Shown here: positions 24,891 to 34,499 of the stretch, piece by piece | How positions within the stretch are numbered: position 1 is the stretch's first letter | Layout: each line of letters starts with the position of its first letter | Assembly: GCF_024707545.1 (NCBI RefSeq) | Contig: NZ_CP062229.1 | Span: 3,019,501-3,083,500 of the forward strand | Reading direction: 5' to 3' | DNA from: Mesorhizobium onobrychidis | GTDB lineage: Bacteria; Pseudomonadota; Alphaproteobacteria; Rhizobiales; Rhizobiaceae | DNA: 64,000 nucleotides | The notes under the pieces: generated by a model | What the model was told of the DNA's origin: nothing | The model's database searches: none | Seen by the model: the letters and a program-made list of their open reading frames with translations, nothing else | Translations under genes and position numbers: made by a program

Positions 24891-25757
24891 ATGGAACAAG
24901 TCATCGCCAACGGGCTTTATCTTGGCGCGCAATACGCCTTGATCGCGCTCGGTCTGACCCTGATCTTCGCGCTGATGAACGTGCTTAACTTTGCCCATGG
25001 GCAGATGTACGTTCTCGGCGGCTTCGTCACCTACACCGTCTATGGCCAGCTCGGCATGCCTTTCGTCGTCGCGCTCGTCGCGTCCGGGATCACGCTGCTG
25101 GTCATTGGAGCGCTGGTCGAGAAATTCCTTTTCAGAACGGTGATTAGGCGAAGCGTGCGGGAGGAAAGTACGATGCTTCTCGCGGCGGCGGTCGCATTCT
25201 TCCTCGACGCCGTGATCCTCCTCCTGTTCGGTGAAAAGCAGCGCGGCGTGCCGAAGATCGTCAACGGCGTCTTCGTCTCCGACAGCCTCATAATGCCTTA
25301 CGACCGGCTGCTGGTCGGCGCACTCGCCATACTGTTCATCGCCTCCTTCGTGCTTTTCATGCAGTACAGCAAGCCGGGACGCGCCATGCGGGCGCTGGCG
25401 CAGGACCGGGTCGCGGCGCAGCTGATGGGCGTCGAGGTCGACCGCTATTCGATGATCGGCTTTGCGCTCGGCGCCATGCTTGCCGGCATAGTCGGCGGGC
25501 TGCTGGTCGCCATCACCGGCGTCAATTCGGGCATCGGCGGGCCGATCTCGATCAAGGCGTTCTTGATGGTGATGATCGGCGGGGCCGGCGTGGTCAGCGG
25601 AGCGATCGCCGGCGGCTTCATCCTCGGCATGATGGAATCGGTCGGCCTGACGGTGCTACGCCAATATGGCGACGTCACTTATCTCGTCATCTTCGCCGCG
25701 CTGATGGTGTTCCTGAGCATCCGCCCGAACGGGCTCATGGGCAAGCCGTGGGGATGA
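24891..25757 (+). CDS. LIV-type ABC transporter permease (LivH-like)
   Basis: The 288-aa membrane protein has about eight helices and the LivH signature regions LALGLTLIFALMNVLNFAHGQ-like (ALIALGLTLIFALMNVLNFA) and MRALAQDRVAAQLMGVEVDR. It pairs with the LivM-like permease next to it to form the channel. The stop overlaps the following start (ATGA). The family imports amino acids, amides or related compounds; neighbours suggest a nitrogen-containing substrate. Confidence 0.92.
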   Translation: MEQVIANGLYLGAQYALIALGLTLIFALMNVLNFAHGQMYVLGGFVTYTVYGQLGMPFVVALVASGITLLVIGALVEKFLFRTVIRRSVREESTMLLAAAVAFFLDAVILLLFGEKQRGVPKIVNGVFVSDSLIMPYDRLLVGALAILFIASFVLFMQYSKPGRAMRALAQDRVAAQLMGVEVDRYSMIGFALGAMLAGIVGGLLVAITGVNSGIGGPISIKAFLMVMIGGAGVVSGAIAGGFILGMMESVGLTVLRQYGDVTYLVIFAALMVFLSIRPNGLMGKPWG

Positions 25758-26737
25758 TGGACATGAAGCGTACACGCAACATCCTCGCCGTCGCTGTCTT
25801 CCTGCTGGTCGTACTCGTCGGCGTGCCCTGGCTGATCGAGGCGACCGGTCGGCTCGACCTCTACTACACGCTGACCTCGGTCGCGCTGCTCAGCATCGCC
25901 AGCGCCGGGGTGTGGGTGACTTTCTACATCGGCCGCATCAATATCGGCCAGGGCGCCTTCGCGCTTATGGGCGGCTATGTTTCGGCCATTCTTGTCGTCC
26001 AGTACGGTGTGTCGTTCTGGCTGACACTGCCGCTGGCTGGGCTATTCTGCGCCGCTGCAAGCGTGCTGATCGGACTGCCCATCCTCAGGCTTCGCGGCGT
26101 CTATTTCGCCATGGTCACGCTGGTTTTGACCGAAGTGGCGCGGCTGCTCGCGCTGGCACTGCCGATCACCAACGGAGCCAAGGGTATGGTCAGCATTCCG
26201 CTCCCCGGCGGCATCTCGATCTTCGGGCTGACCATCCTTCCAGATTTCGCGACGCTCGCCAATCCGCGTCCCGCCTTCTATCTGGTGTCGGTTGTGCTAA
26301 TGGTGCTGTGCTTTGCGGCGCTCTACCGCCTAGTCCATTCGCGCATCGGCAAACTCTGCCAGTCGTTGCAGCAGAACGAGGAACTGGCCTCCTCGATCGG
26401 CGTCAACATCGCCTATCTGCGCGTTATCGCCTACGCCATCTCCTCATTCCTCGGCGGTCTCGGCGGTGCGATGTTCGTCGCCATCTCGCAGTCGATCTAT
26501 CCGTCGAGCTTCACCGTCACCGACTCGGTGAACTTCATGCTGAACTGCTTCCTCGGCGGGCTCGGCCACGTCTTCGGGCCGATGATCGGCACCTTCGTGC
26601 TCTATTTCGGCTGGGATTTCCTGTTCGAGACCGGCGAGTTCCAGTTGCTGATCTTCTCTTCGGTGCTGATCGCGCTGATGCTGTTCCTTCCCAACGGCCT
26701 GCTCAGCCTCAGGCTGTTCGGCAAGAAGCAGGGCTAG
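25754..26737 (+). CDS. LIV-type ABC transporter permease (LivM-like)
   Basis: The 327-aa membrane protein has about nine helices, with SAGVWVTFYIGRINIGQGAF and, near the C-terminus, NFMLNCFLGGLGHVFGPMIG typical of LivM. Starts at GTG 25748, ATG 25754 and ATG 25757 are possible; ATG 25754 gives the usual ATGA overlap with the LivH-like gene. It is followed by the ATPase gene after 4 bp. Confidence 0.9.
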   Translation: MMDMKRTRNILAVAVFLLVVLVGVPWLIEATGRLDLYYTLTSVALLSIASAGVWVTFYIGRINIGQGAFALMGGYVSAILVVQYGVSFWLTLPLAGLFCAAASVLIGLPILRLRGVYFAMVTLVLTEVARLLALALPITNGAKGMVSIPLPGGISIFGLTILPDFATLANPRPAFYLVSVVLMVLCFAALYRLVHSRIGKLCQSLQQNEELASSIGVNIAYLRVIAYAISSFLGGLGGAMFVAISQSIYPSSFTVTDSVNFMLNCFLGGLGHVFGPMIGTFVLYFGWDFLFETGEFQLLIFSSVLIALMLFLPNGLLSLRLFGKKQG

Positions 26738-26741
26738 GTCC

Positions 26742-27521
<780 letters not shown>

Positions 27522-27523
27522 CC

Positions 27524-28246
27524 ATGGGCGAACTGCTGAAAGTCTCCGAGGTCGAACTCTACTACGATCATGTCTATGCACTGAAGGGCGTGTCGCTCAA
27601 CGTCAACGAGGGCGAGACCGTCGCGCTGATCGGCGCGAACGGCGCGGGCAAATCCTCGATCCTGCGCGCCATCACCGGCCTGAAGAAGGTCCGCAGCGGC
27701 GAGATTCATTTCCAGGGCCTCCGCATCGACGGAACGCGCCCGGACGAGCTGGTCAGGATGGGCATCGCCATGGTGCCGGAGGGTCGGCGCGTCTTTTCCT
27801 ACATGACGGTGCGCGACAATCTGATGATGGGTGCCTTCACCCGCACTGACAAGGCCGAAATCGCCAGGACGCTGGACATGGTGCTCGGGCGATTTCCGCG
27901 CCTGAAGGAACGCTATTCCCAGACGGCGGGCACGATGAGCGGCGGCGAACAGCAGATGCTGGTGATCGGGCGGGCGCTGATGGCCAAACCGAAGCTTCTG
28001 CTGCTCGATGAACCCTCGCTCGGCGTCGCGCCGAAGCTCGTCCAGGACATCGCCCGCTCCATCGTGGCGATCAATCGCGACGAAAAGGTCAGCGTTCTCT
28101 TGGTCGAGCAGAATTCGCGCATGGCGCTGCGCATCTCGCAGCGCGCCTACGCACTGACGACCGGAAAGATCGCGCTGGCCGGACATTCGGCTGAGCTGCT
28201 TGGCGACGACCGGGTCAAGAAACTCTATCTCGGCGGCGAAATATGA
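27524..28246 (+). CDS. LIV-type ABC ATPase (LivF-like)
   Basis: The 240-aa ATPase has Walker A GANGAGKSS, the family motif MGIAMVPEGRRVFSYMTVRD, signature MSGGEQQMLVIGRAL, Walker B LLLLDEPSLGVAPKLV and LLVEQNSRMAL. All catalytic parts are present. It forms the heterodimeric motor with the LivG-like ATPase. Its stop overlaps the racemase start by four bases (ATGA). Confidence 0.94.
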   Translation: MGELLKVSEVELYYDHVYALKGVSLNVNEGETVALIGANGAGKSSILRAITGLKKVRSGEIHFQGLRIDGTRPDELVRMGIAMVPEGRRVFSYMTVRDNLMMGAFTRTDKAEIARTLDMVLGRFPRLKERYSQTAGTMSGGEQQMLVIGRALMAKPKLLLLDEPSLGVAPKLVQDIARSIVAINRDEKVSVLLVEQNSRMALRISQRAYALTTGKIALAGHSAELLGDDRVKKLYLGGEI

Positions 28247-28995
28247 AAGCGCAAATGGACATACTCGTCGTCAATCCCAACACCACCGCGTCCATGACCG
28301 AAAAGATCGGCGAGGCGGCGCGCGGCGCGGCTTCGGCCGGCACCAGGATCATCGCCGTCAATCCGAAGGACGGGCCGCCGAGCGTCGAAGGCTATTTCGA
28401 CGAGGTCTTCGCCATCCCGGGAATGATCGGGGAGATCCAGAGACATCCGGCGGCGAGCGCCTGCGTCATCGCCTGCTTCGACGACACCGGCCTCGACGCA
28501 GTACGCTGCGTTGGCGAGATGCCGGTGGTTGGCATCGGCGAAGCGGCGTTTCACATGGCGAGCCTGATTGCCGGCAAGTTCAGCGTGGTGACGACGCTGT
28601 CGCGTTCGGTGCCGGCGATTGAGCACAATCTGGTGCGCTACGGCCTCGCCAGCCGCTGCGCCAGGGTGCGGGCAAGCGACGTTCCCGTTCTGGAGCTCGA
28701 AGTGCCCGGCTCCAACGCCCGCCATCGAATTTCGGAGGAGATCGAGCGCGCCATCCGCGACGACCGGGCCGAAGCGATTGTGCTGGGATGCGCCGGAATG
28801 GCCGACCTCGCCGCCGCGCTCAGCCGCGAACATGGCCTTCCCGTGCTCGACGGCGTCGCCTGCGCGGTAAAACTCTGCGAGAGCCTCGTCGGCCTTGGCC
28901 TGTCGACCTCGAAGCGCGGCGGCTACCAGGTTCCACTCGAAAAATCCTTCGCCGGAATCTTTGCGCCCTTTTCGCCCTCCGGCCGTGTATCCTGA
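28243..28995 (+). CDS. Asp/Glu/hydantoin racemase family protein
   Basis: The 250-aa protein starts with DILVVNPNTTASMTEKIG and has the two catalytic cysteines in context (ACFDDTG and LGCAGMADL), as in hydantoin racemase and related Asp/Glu racemases. It interconverts enantiomers by two-base proton transfer. It is the last gene of the LIV-type importer operon, coupled by ATGA, so it probably acts on the imported compound. Hydantoin, allantoin or an amino acid are all possible; no hydantoinase or carbamoylase lies nearby. Confidence 0.88.
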   Translation: MKAQMDILVVNPNTTASMTEKIGEAARGAASAGTRIIAVNPKDGPPSVEGYFDEVFAIPGMIGEIQRHPAASACVIACFDDTGLDAVRCVGEMPVVGIGEAAFHMASLIAGKFSVVTTLSRSVPAIEHNLVRYGLASRCARVRASDVPVLELEVPGSNARHRISEEIERAIRDDRAEAIVLGCAGMADLAAALSREHGLPVLDGVACAVKLCESLVGLGLSTSKRGGYQVPLEKSFAGIFAPFSPSGRVS

Positions 28996-29006
28996 TGCGT
29001 GCAAAA

Positions 29007-29015
29007 TTGTTGACA
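29007..29015 (+). promoter_or_regulatory. Candidate GntR operator / -35 box
   Basis: TTGTTGACA here matches exactly the site at 23516-23524 in front of the ABC operon and includes a TTGACA -35 box. It sits 28 bp before the first possible start of the GntR gene, which suggests autoregulation. Confidence 0.45.
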
Positions 29016-29097
29016 TTCCCACACAGGATGTTCGATGTCCGGCCGGAAACGCGGTGTTCGCGCCGCTATGCGATCCGGCCGCCGGGACAATGAGACG

Positions 29098-29802
29098 ATG
29101 GACCTGCTTGGACCAAAGACACGGGATGGCGACAAGCCGACGATGCGCTGGTTTCCGGTCTATGCCGGCCTGCGCGACGCCATCGTCAGCCACCGCCTCG
29201 CACCGGGCACAAAGCTGCCCGAGGACGAACTCGCCTCGATCTATTCGGTGAGCCGCGCGGTGATACGCGCGGCGCTGCAGGCGCTGTCGCATGACCGCTT
29301 GGCTCGGCTCGAGCCGAACCGCGGCGCGTTCGTCGCCCAGCCGACCAAGCAGGAAGCGCGCGAGGTGTTCGAAGCGCGGGCGCTGATCGAGCCCAAGGTC
29401 GCGGCGCTTGCCGCCGAAGTGGCAAAGCCGGCCGAGATCGCCCAACTGCGGCTTCATCTCGAAAAAGAGCACGAGGCCCTGCATGCCGGCCGCGACAGCG
29501 ACGCCATAATGCTGTCGGCAAAATTCCATGTCGGCATCGCCGAAATCGCCGGCCATTCGATCCTGACCGGCTTCGTCAAAGACCTGTTGTCGCGGTCGTC
29601 GCTGATCATCGCGCTCTACTGGCGCCGCCGCGACACCACCTGCGAAAGCCACGCCCATCACGCCCTCGTCGATGCCATCGAAAAGCACGACGCAAAAAAC
29701 GCGTCCGACCTGATGCGAAGTCATCTCATCGACCTTCTGTCGGGCCTTGATCTGTCGCTTGGCGAGAAGAAGCCCGAGAGCCTGTCGGACATCTTGCGCT
29801 GA
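29098..29802 (+). CDS. GntR-family (FCD domain) regulator
   Basis: The 234-aa protein has the GntR winged helix (LRDAIVSHRLAPGTKLPEDE, YSVSRAVIRAALQALSHD) and an FCD domain (FEARALIEPKVAALAAEVA, FHVGIAEIAGHSILTGFVKD, HALVDAIEKHDAKNASDLMR). The frame opens at 29035, but a -35 box at 29010-29015 would put transcription near or after that point, so an inner start at 29068 or 29098 is preferred. It directly follows the importer/racemase operon and likely controls it by ligand-relieved repression. Confidence 0.88.
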   Translation: MDLLGPKTRDGDKPTMRWFPVYAGLRDAIVSHRLAPGTKLPEDELASIYSVSRAVIRAALQALSHDRLARLEPNRGAFVAQPTKQEAREVFEARALIEPKVAALAAEVAKPAEIAQLRLHLEKEHEALHAGRDSDAIMLSAKFHVGIAEIAGHSILTGFVKDLLSRSSLIIALYWRRRDTTCESHAHHALVDAIEKHDAKNASDLMRSHLIDLLSGLDLSLGEKKPESLSDILR

Positions 29803-30032
29803 TCTCCGCTGTCAAACTCTTCGCCGGAGTTCGCCCATGTCCGCACCATGCTGGGCGTGATCGAAGCAATGCATAGCATGCATCGGTCCATGAGGACTGC
29901 TTCTTCGTTCCTGCCGTCATAACAGTAGCGCTCGTTGAGTCCGCGGCGCTGCCCTCCAGCTGCACCTACTCCTGCTGGGCCATAGAGTCCCTCCCGCACA
30001 ACGGTCGGGCAACGCGCCCGATCAGAGCTTGA
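29803..30032. other. Intergenic region with no supported gene
   Basis: A minus-strand frame here reads GLYGPAGVGAAGGQRRGLNE and CYDGRNEEA, which looks protein-like but has no start or family that I can name. Nothing else was seen. Confidence 0.3.
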
Positions 30033-30314
30033 CGCAGCTTCCTGGCGGGGGCCCTGAGCGCCTGCGTCAGCGCGCCGCCGCCGCCTCAGGAGCAGATGTC
30101 GAGGACGCAGGTCGAGACGGCTCCAGCCGATCTGCAGCTTCTTTGCGCCAATGCGGCCGCCAAGGCGAGCGGCGTCGACAGCACCAAGATCCTTCCGGTT
30201 TCCTCGAACAAGATCGATTCCAAAACCTATCAGGTCGAACTCGATGCCAGCGGCAAGAAGACAAGCTGCCTGGTGGATACCGAAGGCAATCTCTTGTCCG
30301 TGAAGGAGGCTTAA
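30033..30314 (+). pseudogene. Small lipoprotein gene with lost start
   Basis: An in-frame run before the ATG at 30096 reads RSFLAGALSACVSAPPPPQE, a textbook lipoprotein signal with lipobox LSAC (Cys at codon 30063). However, this run has no start codon: a TGA at 30030 precedes it. The rest (QVETAPADLQLLCANAAAKA ... SCLVDTEGNLLSVKEA) is a plausible small periplasmic domain. Either the 5' end was lost by a small indel, or a short 72-aa protein is made from the ATG at 30096. The function is unknown. Confidence 0.55.
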
Positions 30315-30535
30315 GTCGGATCGCCCGCAGTGACAAAGCGGTCGACGACATGTATTTCCAGCGGGCCACCCAAGCGTATATCTGGGCGGGACGGCGGCCT
30401 GTCTGACCGTCAAAGGTTCGGAGCGGCTTGAGACAATTTGCCGGTCTCGGGAACAAATTTGGATCGACGACGTTTCTTCCAGTTAATGACGACGTTTCGC
30501 ATACGGCAAACATTGCCACCAGCGAGGACGCGATC

Positions 30536-31060
30536 ATGAGGTTCCTGTCAGGCATAGCGACCTCCCTGGTCGCCACTTTTGCACTTACGAGCACTGTTCC
30601 AGTTGATGCCGCACCGATCTTCGTGCCCAGGGCACAAAGCGCGCAGTCCGATGTCATCCAAATTCGAGATGGCTGGTACAGGGGTTATCGCGGCTACCGC
30701 CACTATCGTCCGGGATACCATAGGCACAACGACTTTTGGTTCCCCGCCGGCGCATTTGTCGCTGGAGCGCTGCTCGGCAGCATGATCGCCAACAACAACG
30801 GCTACTACGGCGGGTATTACCGAAGCGGCTTCTACGGCGATCCGTATTACGGCGGACCCTATTACGGCAGACCTTATTATGGCAGACCTTATTATGGCGG
30901 ATCCTATTATGGCGGATCTTATTATGGCAGACCTTATTACCGCGACCGGTATTACCGCAACCGGTATTATGGCGACCGGTATTATGGCAATGGGTATCAC
31001 TCAAACAGGTCCTATCGCCCATGCTCGCCCCGGGAAGCCGATTCCGGTAATTGCTACTAG
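30536..31060 (+). CDS. Tyr/Gly-rich secreted protein, BA14K-like
   Basis: The 174-aa protein has a signal peptide (MRFLSGIATSLVATFALTST, cleavage near DAA), then a mid segment (RGYRHYRPGYHRHNDFWFPA) and one hydrophobic stretch (AGAFVAGALLGSMIA), the layout of BA14K immunoreactive proteins. About 12 YYG[x]PYY-type repeats follow, and the protein ends in CSPREADSGNCY instead of the usual BA14K C-terminus. The ATG at 30536 starts the signal peptide; the frame opens at 30428. Surface or periplasmic location is likely; the function is unknown. Confidence 0.75.
   Translation: MRFLSGIATSLVATFALTSTVPVDAAPIFVPRAQSAQSDVIQIRDGWYRGYRGYRHYRPGYHRHNDFWFPAGAFVAGALLGSMIANNNGYYGGYYRSGFYGDPYYGGPYYGRPYYGRPYYGGSYYGGSYYGRPYYRDRYYRNRYYGDRYYGNGYHSNRSYRPCSPREADSGNCY
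30835..30990 (+). repeat. Tandem repeats of a 15-bp unit within the Tyr/Gly-rich gene
   Basis: Copies of a unit close to GGCAGACCTTATTAT (Gly-Arg-Pro-Tyr-Tyr, with variants Gly-Gly-Ser, Asp-Arg and Asn-Arg) follow each other. Some neighbouring units are identical, so slippage can change their number. The repeats encode the YYGxxYY motif array. Confidence 0.75.
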
Positions 31061-31335
31061 CGCGGCCTGTCGCGACACATTCTACCGCCTATCGCGAATT
31101 TGACCTTGATGTGCCCACATGGCATCATGGAATGGTAGCTGGACTGCGAAGACAAGACTTCTTGCCGCGGCGGCCGATCCCTTCAACGTGCGGCTGGCAG
31201 CCTGCCTCAGTCGACTACCCTGCTGATTTACGTCTTGCGGTTGGGTGGGCATGAATTGAGCCCAACGAACGAGATTGGCAAGACGTCGATCTGCCTCTGT
31301 GTTCTATTCTCGAACGGTTTCGAGTGGAGGAGAAA

Positions 31336-31812
31336 ATGGCCAACATCAAAGACACAGCTTTAGACATAAATGCGGCGCCGCCGAGCGCTGAGCAACTGCG
31401 AATGGCTCTCCTAGAGGAGCAGATGGCGGAGGCAGACAAGCAGGAAAAGCTGCGGGCGCGAGAAAATCAGGAGCTCACGAAGTTCACAGAAAGTTTCCTC
31501 AAGGACCAGGTGAACGAGAATGAAATCGCGATGGTCCGCCGCCTGGTGATGAACGCTGTCAAGAACGGCAAGTACGAAGCACTAGTATATAGTTTTCCGT
31601 CGGCCCTTTGCACTGACAGCGGCCGAGCCATCAACAGCGCTGATCCGCAATGGCCCGAAACGCTCCAGGGCAAGGCCAAGCAGCTCTATGAGCGCTACCA
31701 GAAGAATGCGAAGCCGCAGGGTTACAAACTCAAGGCCATGGTTATTAACTTCCCAGGCGGAATGCCTGGTGACATCGGCTTCTTTCTCAGTTGGGCCCCG
31801 GAAACTAAATAG
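31336..31812 (+). CDS. Hypothetical protein (158 aa)
   Basis: The start at 31336 has an excellent ribosome site (GGAGG at 31326-31330, five bases before ATG). The N-terminal half is charged and helical (AEQLRMALLEEQMAEADKQE, possible coiled coil), and the C-terminal half is globular (VYSFPSALCTDSGRAINSAD, YKLKAMVINFPGGMPGDIGF). No signal peptide is present. I do not recognise the family. It converges on the PPK2 gene 18 bp away. Confidence 0.7.
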   Translation: MANIKDTALDINAAPPSAEQLRMALLEEQMAEADKQEKLRARENQELTKFTESFLKDQVNENEIAMVRRLVMNAVKNGKYEALVYSFPSALCTDSGRAINSADPQWPETLQGKAKQLYERYQKNAKPQGYKLKAMVINFPGGMPGDIGFFLSWAPETK

Positions 31813-31815
31813 GTT

Positions 31816-31830
31816 CCGAGTGCCACTCGG
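31816..31830. terminator. Hairpin between convergent genes
   Basis: CCGAGT (31816-31821) and ACTCGG (31825-31830) form a 6-bp stem with a 3-base loop exactly between two convergent stop codons. There is no T-tract, so the terminator call is weak. Confidence 0.35.
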
Positions 31831-32664
31831 TCAGAACACGTCCGGCACCAGGTTGCGCGGAGTTGCATCGTCCACGAAGTTGTCGGGCCGCTTCTGGCGT
31901 TTGCTGAAGTTAGGTTTTTCGAACTCGACGCGCTCATAGGGGATGGAGCTCAGAATGTGCGAAATGCAGTTGATGCGCGCGCGCTTCTTGTCGTTTGACG
32001 GCACAATCCACCAGGGCGCATGCCTTGTGTCTGTTGCACGGATCATCTCGTCGTAAGCGCGGGTGTAATCCCACCAGCGGTTGTACGATTCGACATCCAT
32101 CGGGCTCAGTTTCCACTGTCGAAGGGGGTCGTCGGCCCGCTGTCGGAAACGCCGCTCCTGTTCTTCCTCACTCACATCGAGGAAGTATTTGAGCAGCGTT
32201 ATGCCGCTTTCGACCAGGGCGGTTTCAAACGTCGGTGCCTGTTCGAGAAAGCGCCGCGCCTGCTTGTCGCTGCAGAAACCCATGACGCGTTCGACGCCAG
32301 GACGGTTGTACCAGGAGCGGTCGAATATCACGATCTCGCCTCCGGCGGGCAGGTGCTGGATGTAGCGCTGCATGTAGATCTGGGTCTTCTCTCGATCGGT
32401 CGGAGCCGGCAGGGCGACGACGCGGAACACTCGTGGGCTGACCCGCTCGGTCAGGCGCTTGATCACGCCGCCTTTCCCGGCGGCGTCACGGCCCTCGAAA
32501 ATGATCGCGATGCGGGCACCAGACTTCTTCACCCAGGCCTGAAGGTGGGCAAGCTCAACATGCAACCGGGCGAGTTCCTTCGCATATTTTTTTCCTCCCG
32601 ATTTCGCTTCCTCCGCCGGTTCGGATATCGTAGCCGCCGCCCTGTCTCTATTCTTCTTACTCAT
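31831..32664 (-). CDS. ppk2: Polyphosphate kinase 2
   Basis: The 277-aa protein has all PPK2 landmarks: Walker A GRDAAGKGG (residues 58-66), the lid region around PTDREKTQIYMQRY (88-101), Walker B and catalytic site EIVIFDRSWYNR (to 121), and RWWDYTRAYDEMIRATDTRH. The single-domain length fits class I PPK2, which uses polyphosphate to phosphorylate nucleoside diphosphates, or the reverse. The ATG at 32664 follows GGAGGAAGAC. It sits next to a SulP permease and, further on, a CYTH-CHAD protein, both of which fit polyphosphate metabolism. Confidence 0.95.
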   Translation of the reverse strand: MSKKNRDRAAATISEPAEEAKSGGKKYAKELARLHVELAHLQAWVKKSGARIAIIFEGRDAAGKGGVIKRLTERVSPRVFRVVALPAPTDREKTQIYMQRYIQHLPAGGEIVIFDRSWYNRPGVERVMGFCSDKQARRFLEQAPTFETALVESGITLLKYFLDVSEEEQERRFRQRADDPLRQWKLSPMDVESYNRWWDYTRAYDEMIRATDTRHAPWWIVPSNDKKRARINCISHILSSIPYERVEFEKPNFSKRQKRPDNFVDDATPRNLVPDVF

Positions 32665-32736
32665 GTCTTCCTCCACTCCACTGGCACGCAGCCATTAAAA
32701 TGACAGTTGGGTGACAGCAGGAGAGTCCCTGAACTG

Positions 32737-34416
32737 TCACGCTTGGGCCTCGAACGCATGATACGCCTCTTCGAGAATGTCGAAGACCATGTCGGAGCCA
32801 ATGCGCTCGATCACGCCGGCGCGAACAAGGATATCGCGCGCTTCGGCGTGAAGCTCCGCTACGCCAAGCCTGATCCCGCGATTGCGCAATTCGTCACATA
32901 GCTCCTCCAGCATTGCCGCTGCCGAGCTGTCGATCTGGGAAATTGCACTTGCATCAATCAGCAGCCAGCGTGTGTCGGCCGTCAATTCCTCGGCAATGGA
33001 CCGCAGCCGCGATGCGACGTAGTCGGTGTTGAAGAACAGCAGGCTGCCTTGAATGAGGCATACGGCGAGGCCGGGTACCTGACGGGCCTCGGGCGTTCGA
33101 TGCAGTTTGTAGAAACCGTCATGGCCTGGAACACGGCCGAGCATAGCGTCGCGGGGAAACATCAGCTTGCGCAAAACATAGACCAGCGTCGCGACGATCG
33201 CGATGACAACCCCGTTAAGGACGCCCAGACCAATCGGACCCCACATCGCAATGAGGGCGAAGACGAACTCCATGCGGCTGATGCGCCAAATCTGCCTAAG
33301 GGCGGCGAGATCTATCAGGCTGATTGCAGTAGCCGCAAGAATCGCCCCGAGCGCAGGGATCGGGATAATCCTTAGGGTCGGACCGAGAAACAGCAGTGTC
33401 GCGATCAGGGTCGCGGCAGCCACGATGCTCGTCACCTGCGAGCGTCCGCCAACGGTAAGGTTGACCGCCGTGCGCGAGTCGGAGGCCGTCACCGGGAAGG
33501 CGCCGAAAAGGCCCGCCCCTATGTTCGCAGCGCCAAATCCGATGAGTTCGCGGTTTGGATCGACCGGGTAGCCGCCTATTGCCCCAAAGCTGCGGGCCGT
33601 AATGATGCCGGCGCCGTAGCTCACGAGGAAGATCGCCGCGGCGCCGAGGGCCAATGTCTGGATCGGAAGGTCAGCGATCGCTGGCAACGACAACGAGGGC
33701 AACCCTGTCGGAATATCGCCGACTACGGCGATGCCGCGTCCTTCAAAGTCGAAAACGGCCGAAAGCACTACGGAGAGGACCACGACCAGCACTGGCCCGG
33801 GAACCGGAAAACGCATGGCCCGCGCGATCTGCAACAAACCGAACATCCCCAAGGCCAGCAGAAGAGACGGCCAATGTATCGATCCGGCCTTGCGCAGAAC
33901 TTCGAGGACCGGTGCGAGCAGGCCTTCCGCCTCGATCTTGACTCCGGTGAAGCGACCGATTTGGCCGATCAGGATCGAAAGCGAGATGCCGATGAAGAAC
34001 CCCGTCAGGATGGGACGCGACAGGAAGGTTGCAAGAACGCCGAGCCGAAGCACCCACGCCGCCAGGCAAAACAAACCGACGCCAAGCGCGAGGATTGCTG
34101 CGATCGCAGTTCGGTCCACTTCGAGCCCGACTGGCACGCTCGCGGTAACCGCGACCAAAACCGCCGCAAGCACCGTCATCGTAGCCGCGTCCGGACCGAC
34201 TATGAGCTGACGCGAGGGGCCAAAGATCGCGTAGGCAACCAGCGGCGCGATGCTCGCGTAGATGCCGGTCTCAGGCGGCAGGCCCGCTATCGCAGGATAG
34301 GCGATAGCACTGGGAAGCCCAACCGCGGCAACTGCAAGCCCGGCAGAGACATCGCTCCGCACCCAGCCCGGTTGATAACCGGAAAGGCTCGTAAGCACGG
34401 GAAGGCGCAAGCCCAC
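32737..34416 (-). CDS. SulP-family anion permease with STAS domain
   Basis: The 559-aa protein starts with the SulP hallmark (SDVSAGLAVAAVGLPSAIAY, AGLPPETGIYASI) and has 10-14 membrane segments. It ends in a cytoplasmic STAS domain (LLIDASAISQIDSSAAAMLE). SulP proteins carry sulfate, bicarbonate, dicarboxylates or other anions, and the substrate is not readable. It is upstream of ppk2 on the same strand (72 bp apart) and divergent from the CYTH-CHAD gene, so the three may share regulation. Confidence 0.92.
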   Translation of the reverse strand: MGLRLPVLTSLSGYQPGWVRSDVSAGLAVAAVGLPSAIAYPAIAGLPPETGIYASIAPLVAYAIFGPSRQLIVGPDAATMTVLAAVLVAVTASVPVGLEVDRTAIAAILALGVGLFCLAAWVLRLGVLATFLSRPILTGFFIGISLSILIGQIGRFTGVKIEAEGLLAPVLEVLRKAGSIHWPSLLLALGMFGLLQIARAMRFPVPGPVLVVVLSVVLSAVFDFEGRGIAVVGDIPTGLPSLSLPAIADLPIQTLALGAAAIFLVSYGAGIITARSFGAIGGYPVDPNRELIGFGAANIGAGLFGAFPVTASDSRTAVNLTVGGRSQVTSIVAAATLIATLLFLGPTLRIIPIPALGAILAATAISLIDLAALRQIWRISRMEFVFALIAMWGPIGLGVLNGVVIAIVATLVYVLRKLMFPRDAMLGRVPGHDGFYKLHRTPEARQVPGLAVCLIQGSLLFFNTDYVASRLRSIAEELTADTRWLLIDASAISQIDSSAAAMLEELCDELRNRGIRLGVAELHAEARDILVRAGVIERIGSDMVFDILEEAYHAFEAQA

Positions 34417-34499
34417 CGGGTTGAATCCTTAGCTGGCATAGCTATTTTTTTAGCTTCAGCTACTCTATAGCCTTGCACCGGGCCTGACAACACACAGCC

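Noticed and set aside
28225..29724. Minus-strand open frame of 499 codons
   Set aside because: It is antisense to the racemase and GntR genes, both of which have family motifs and ribosome sites.
30579..31022. Several frames across the Tyr/Gly-rich repeats
   Set aside because: The 15-bp periodicity opens all frames; only the frame with a signal peptide is supported.
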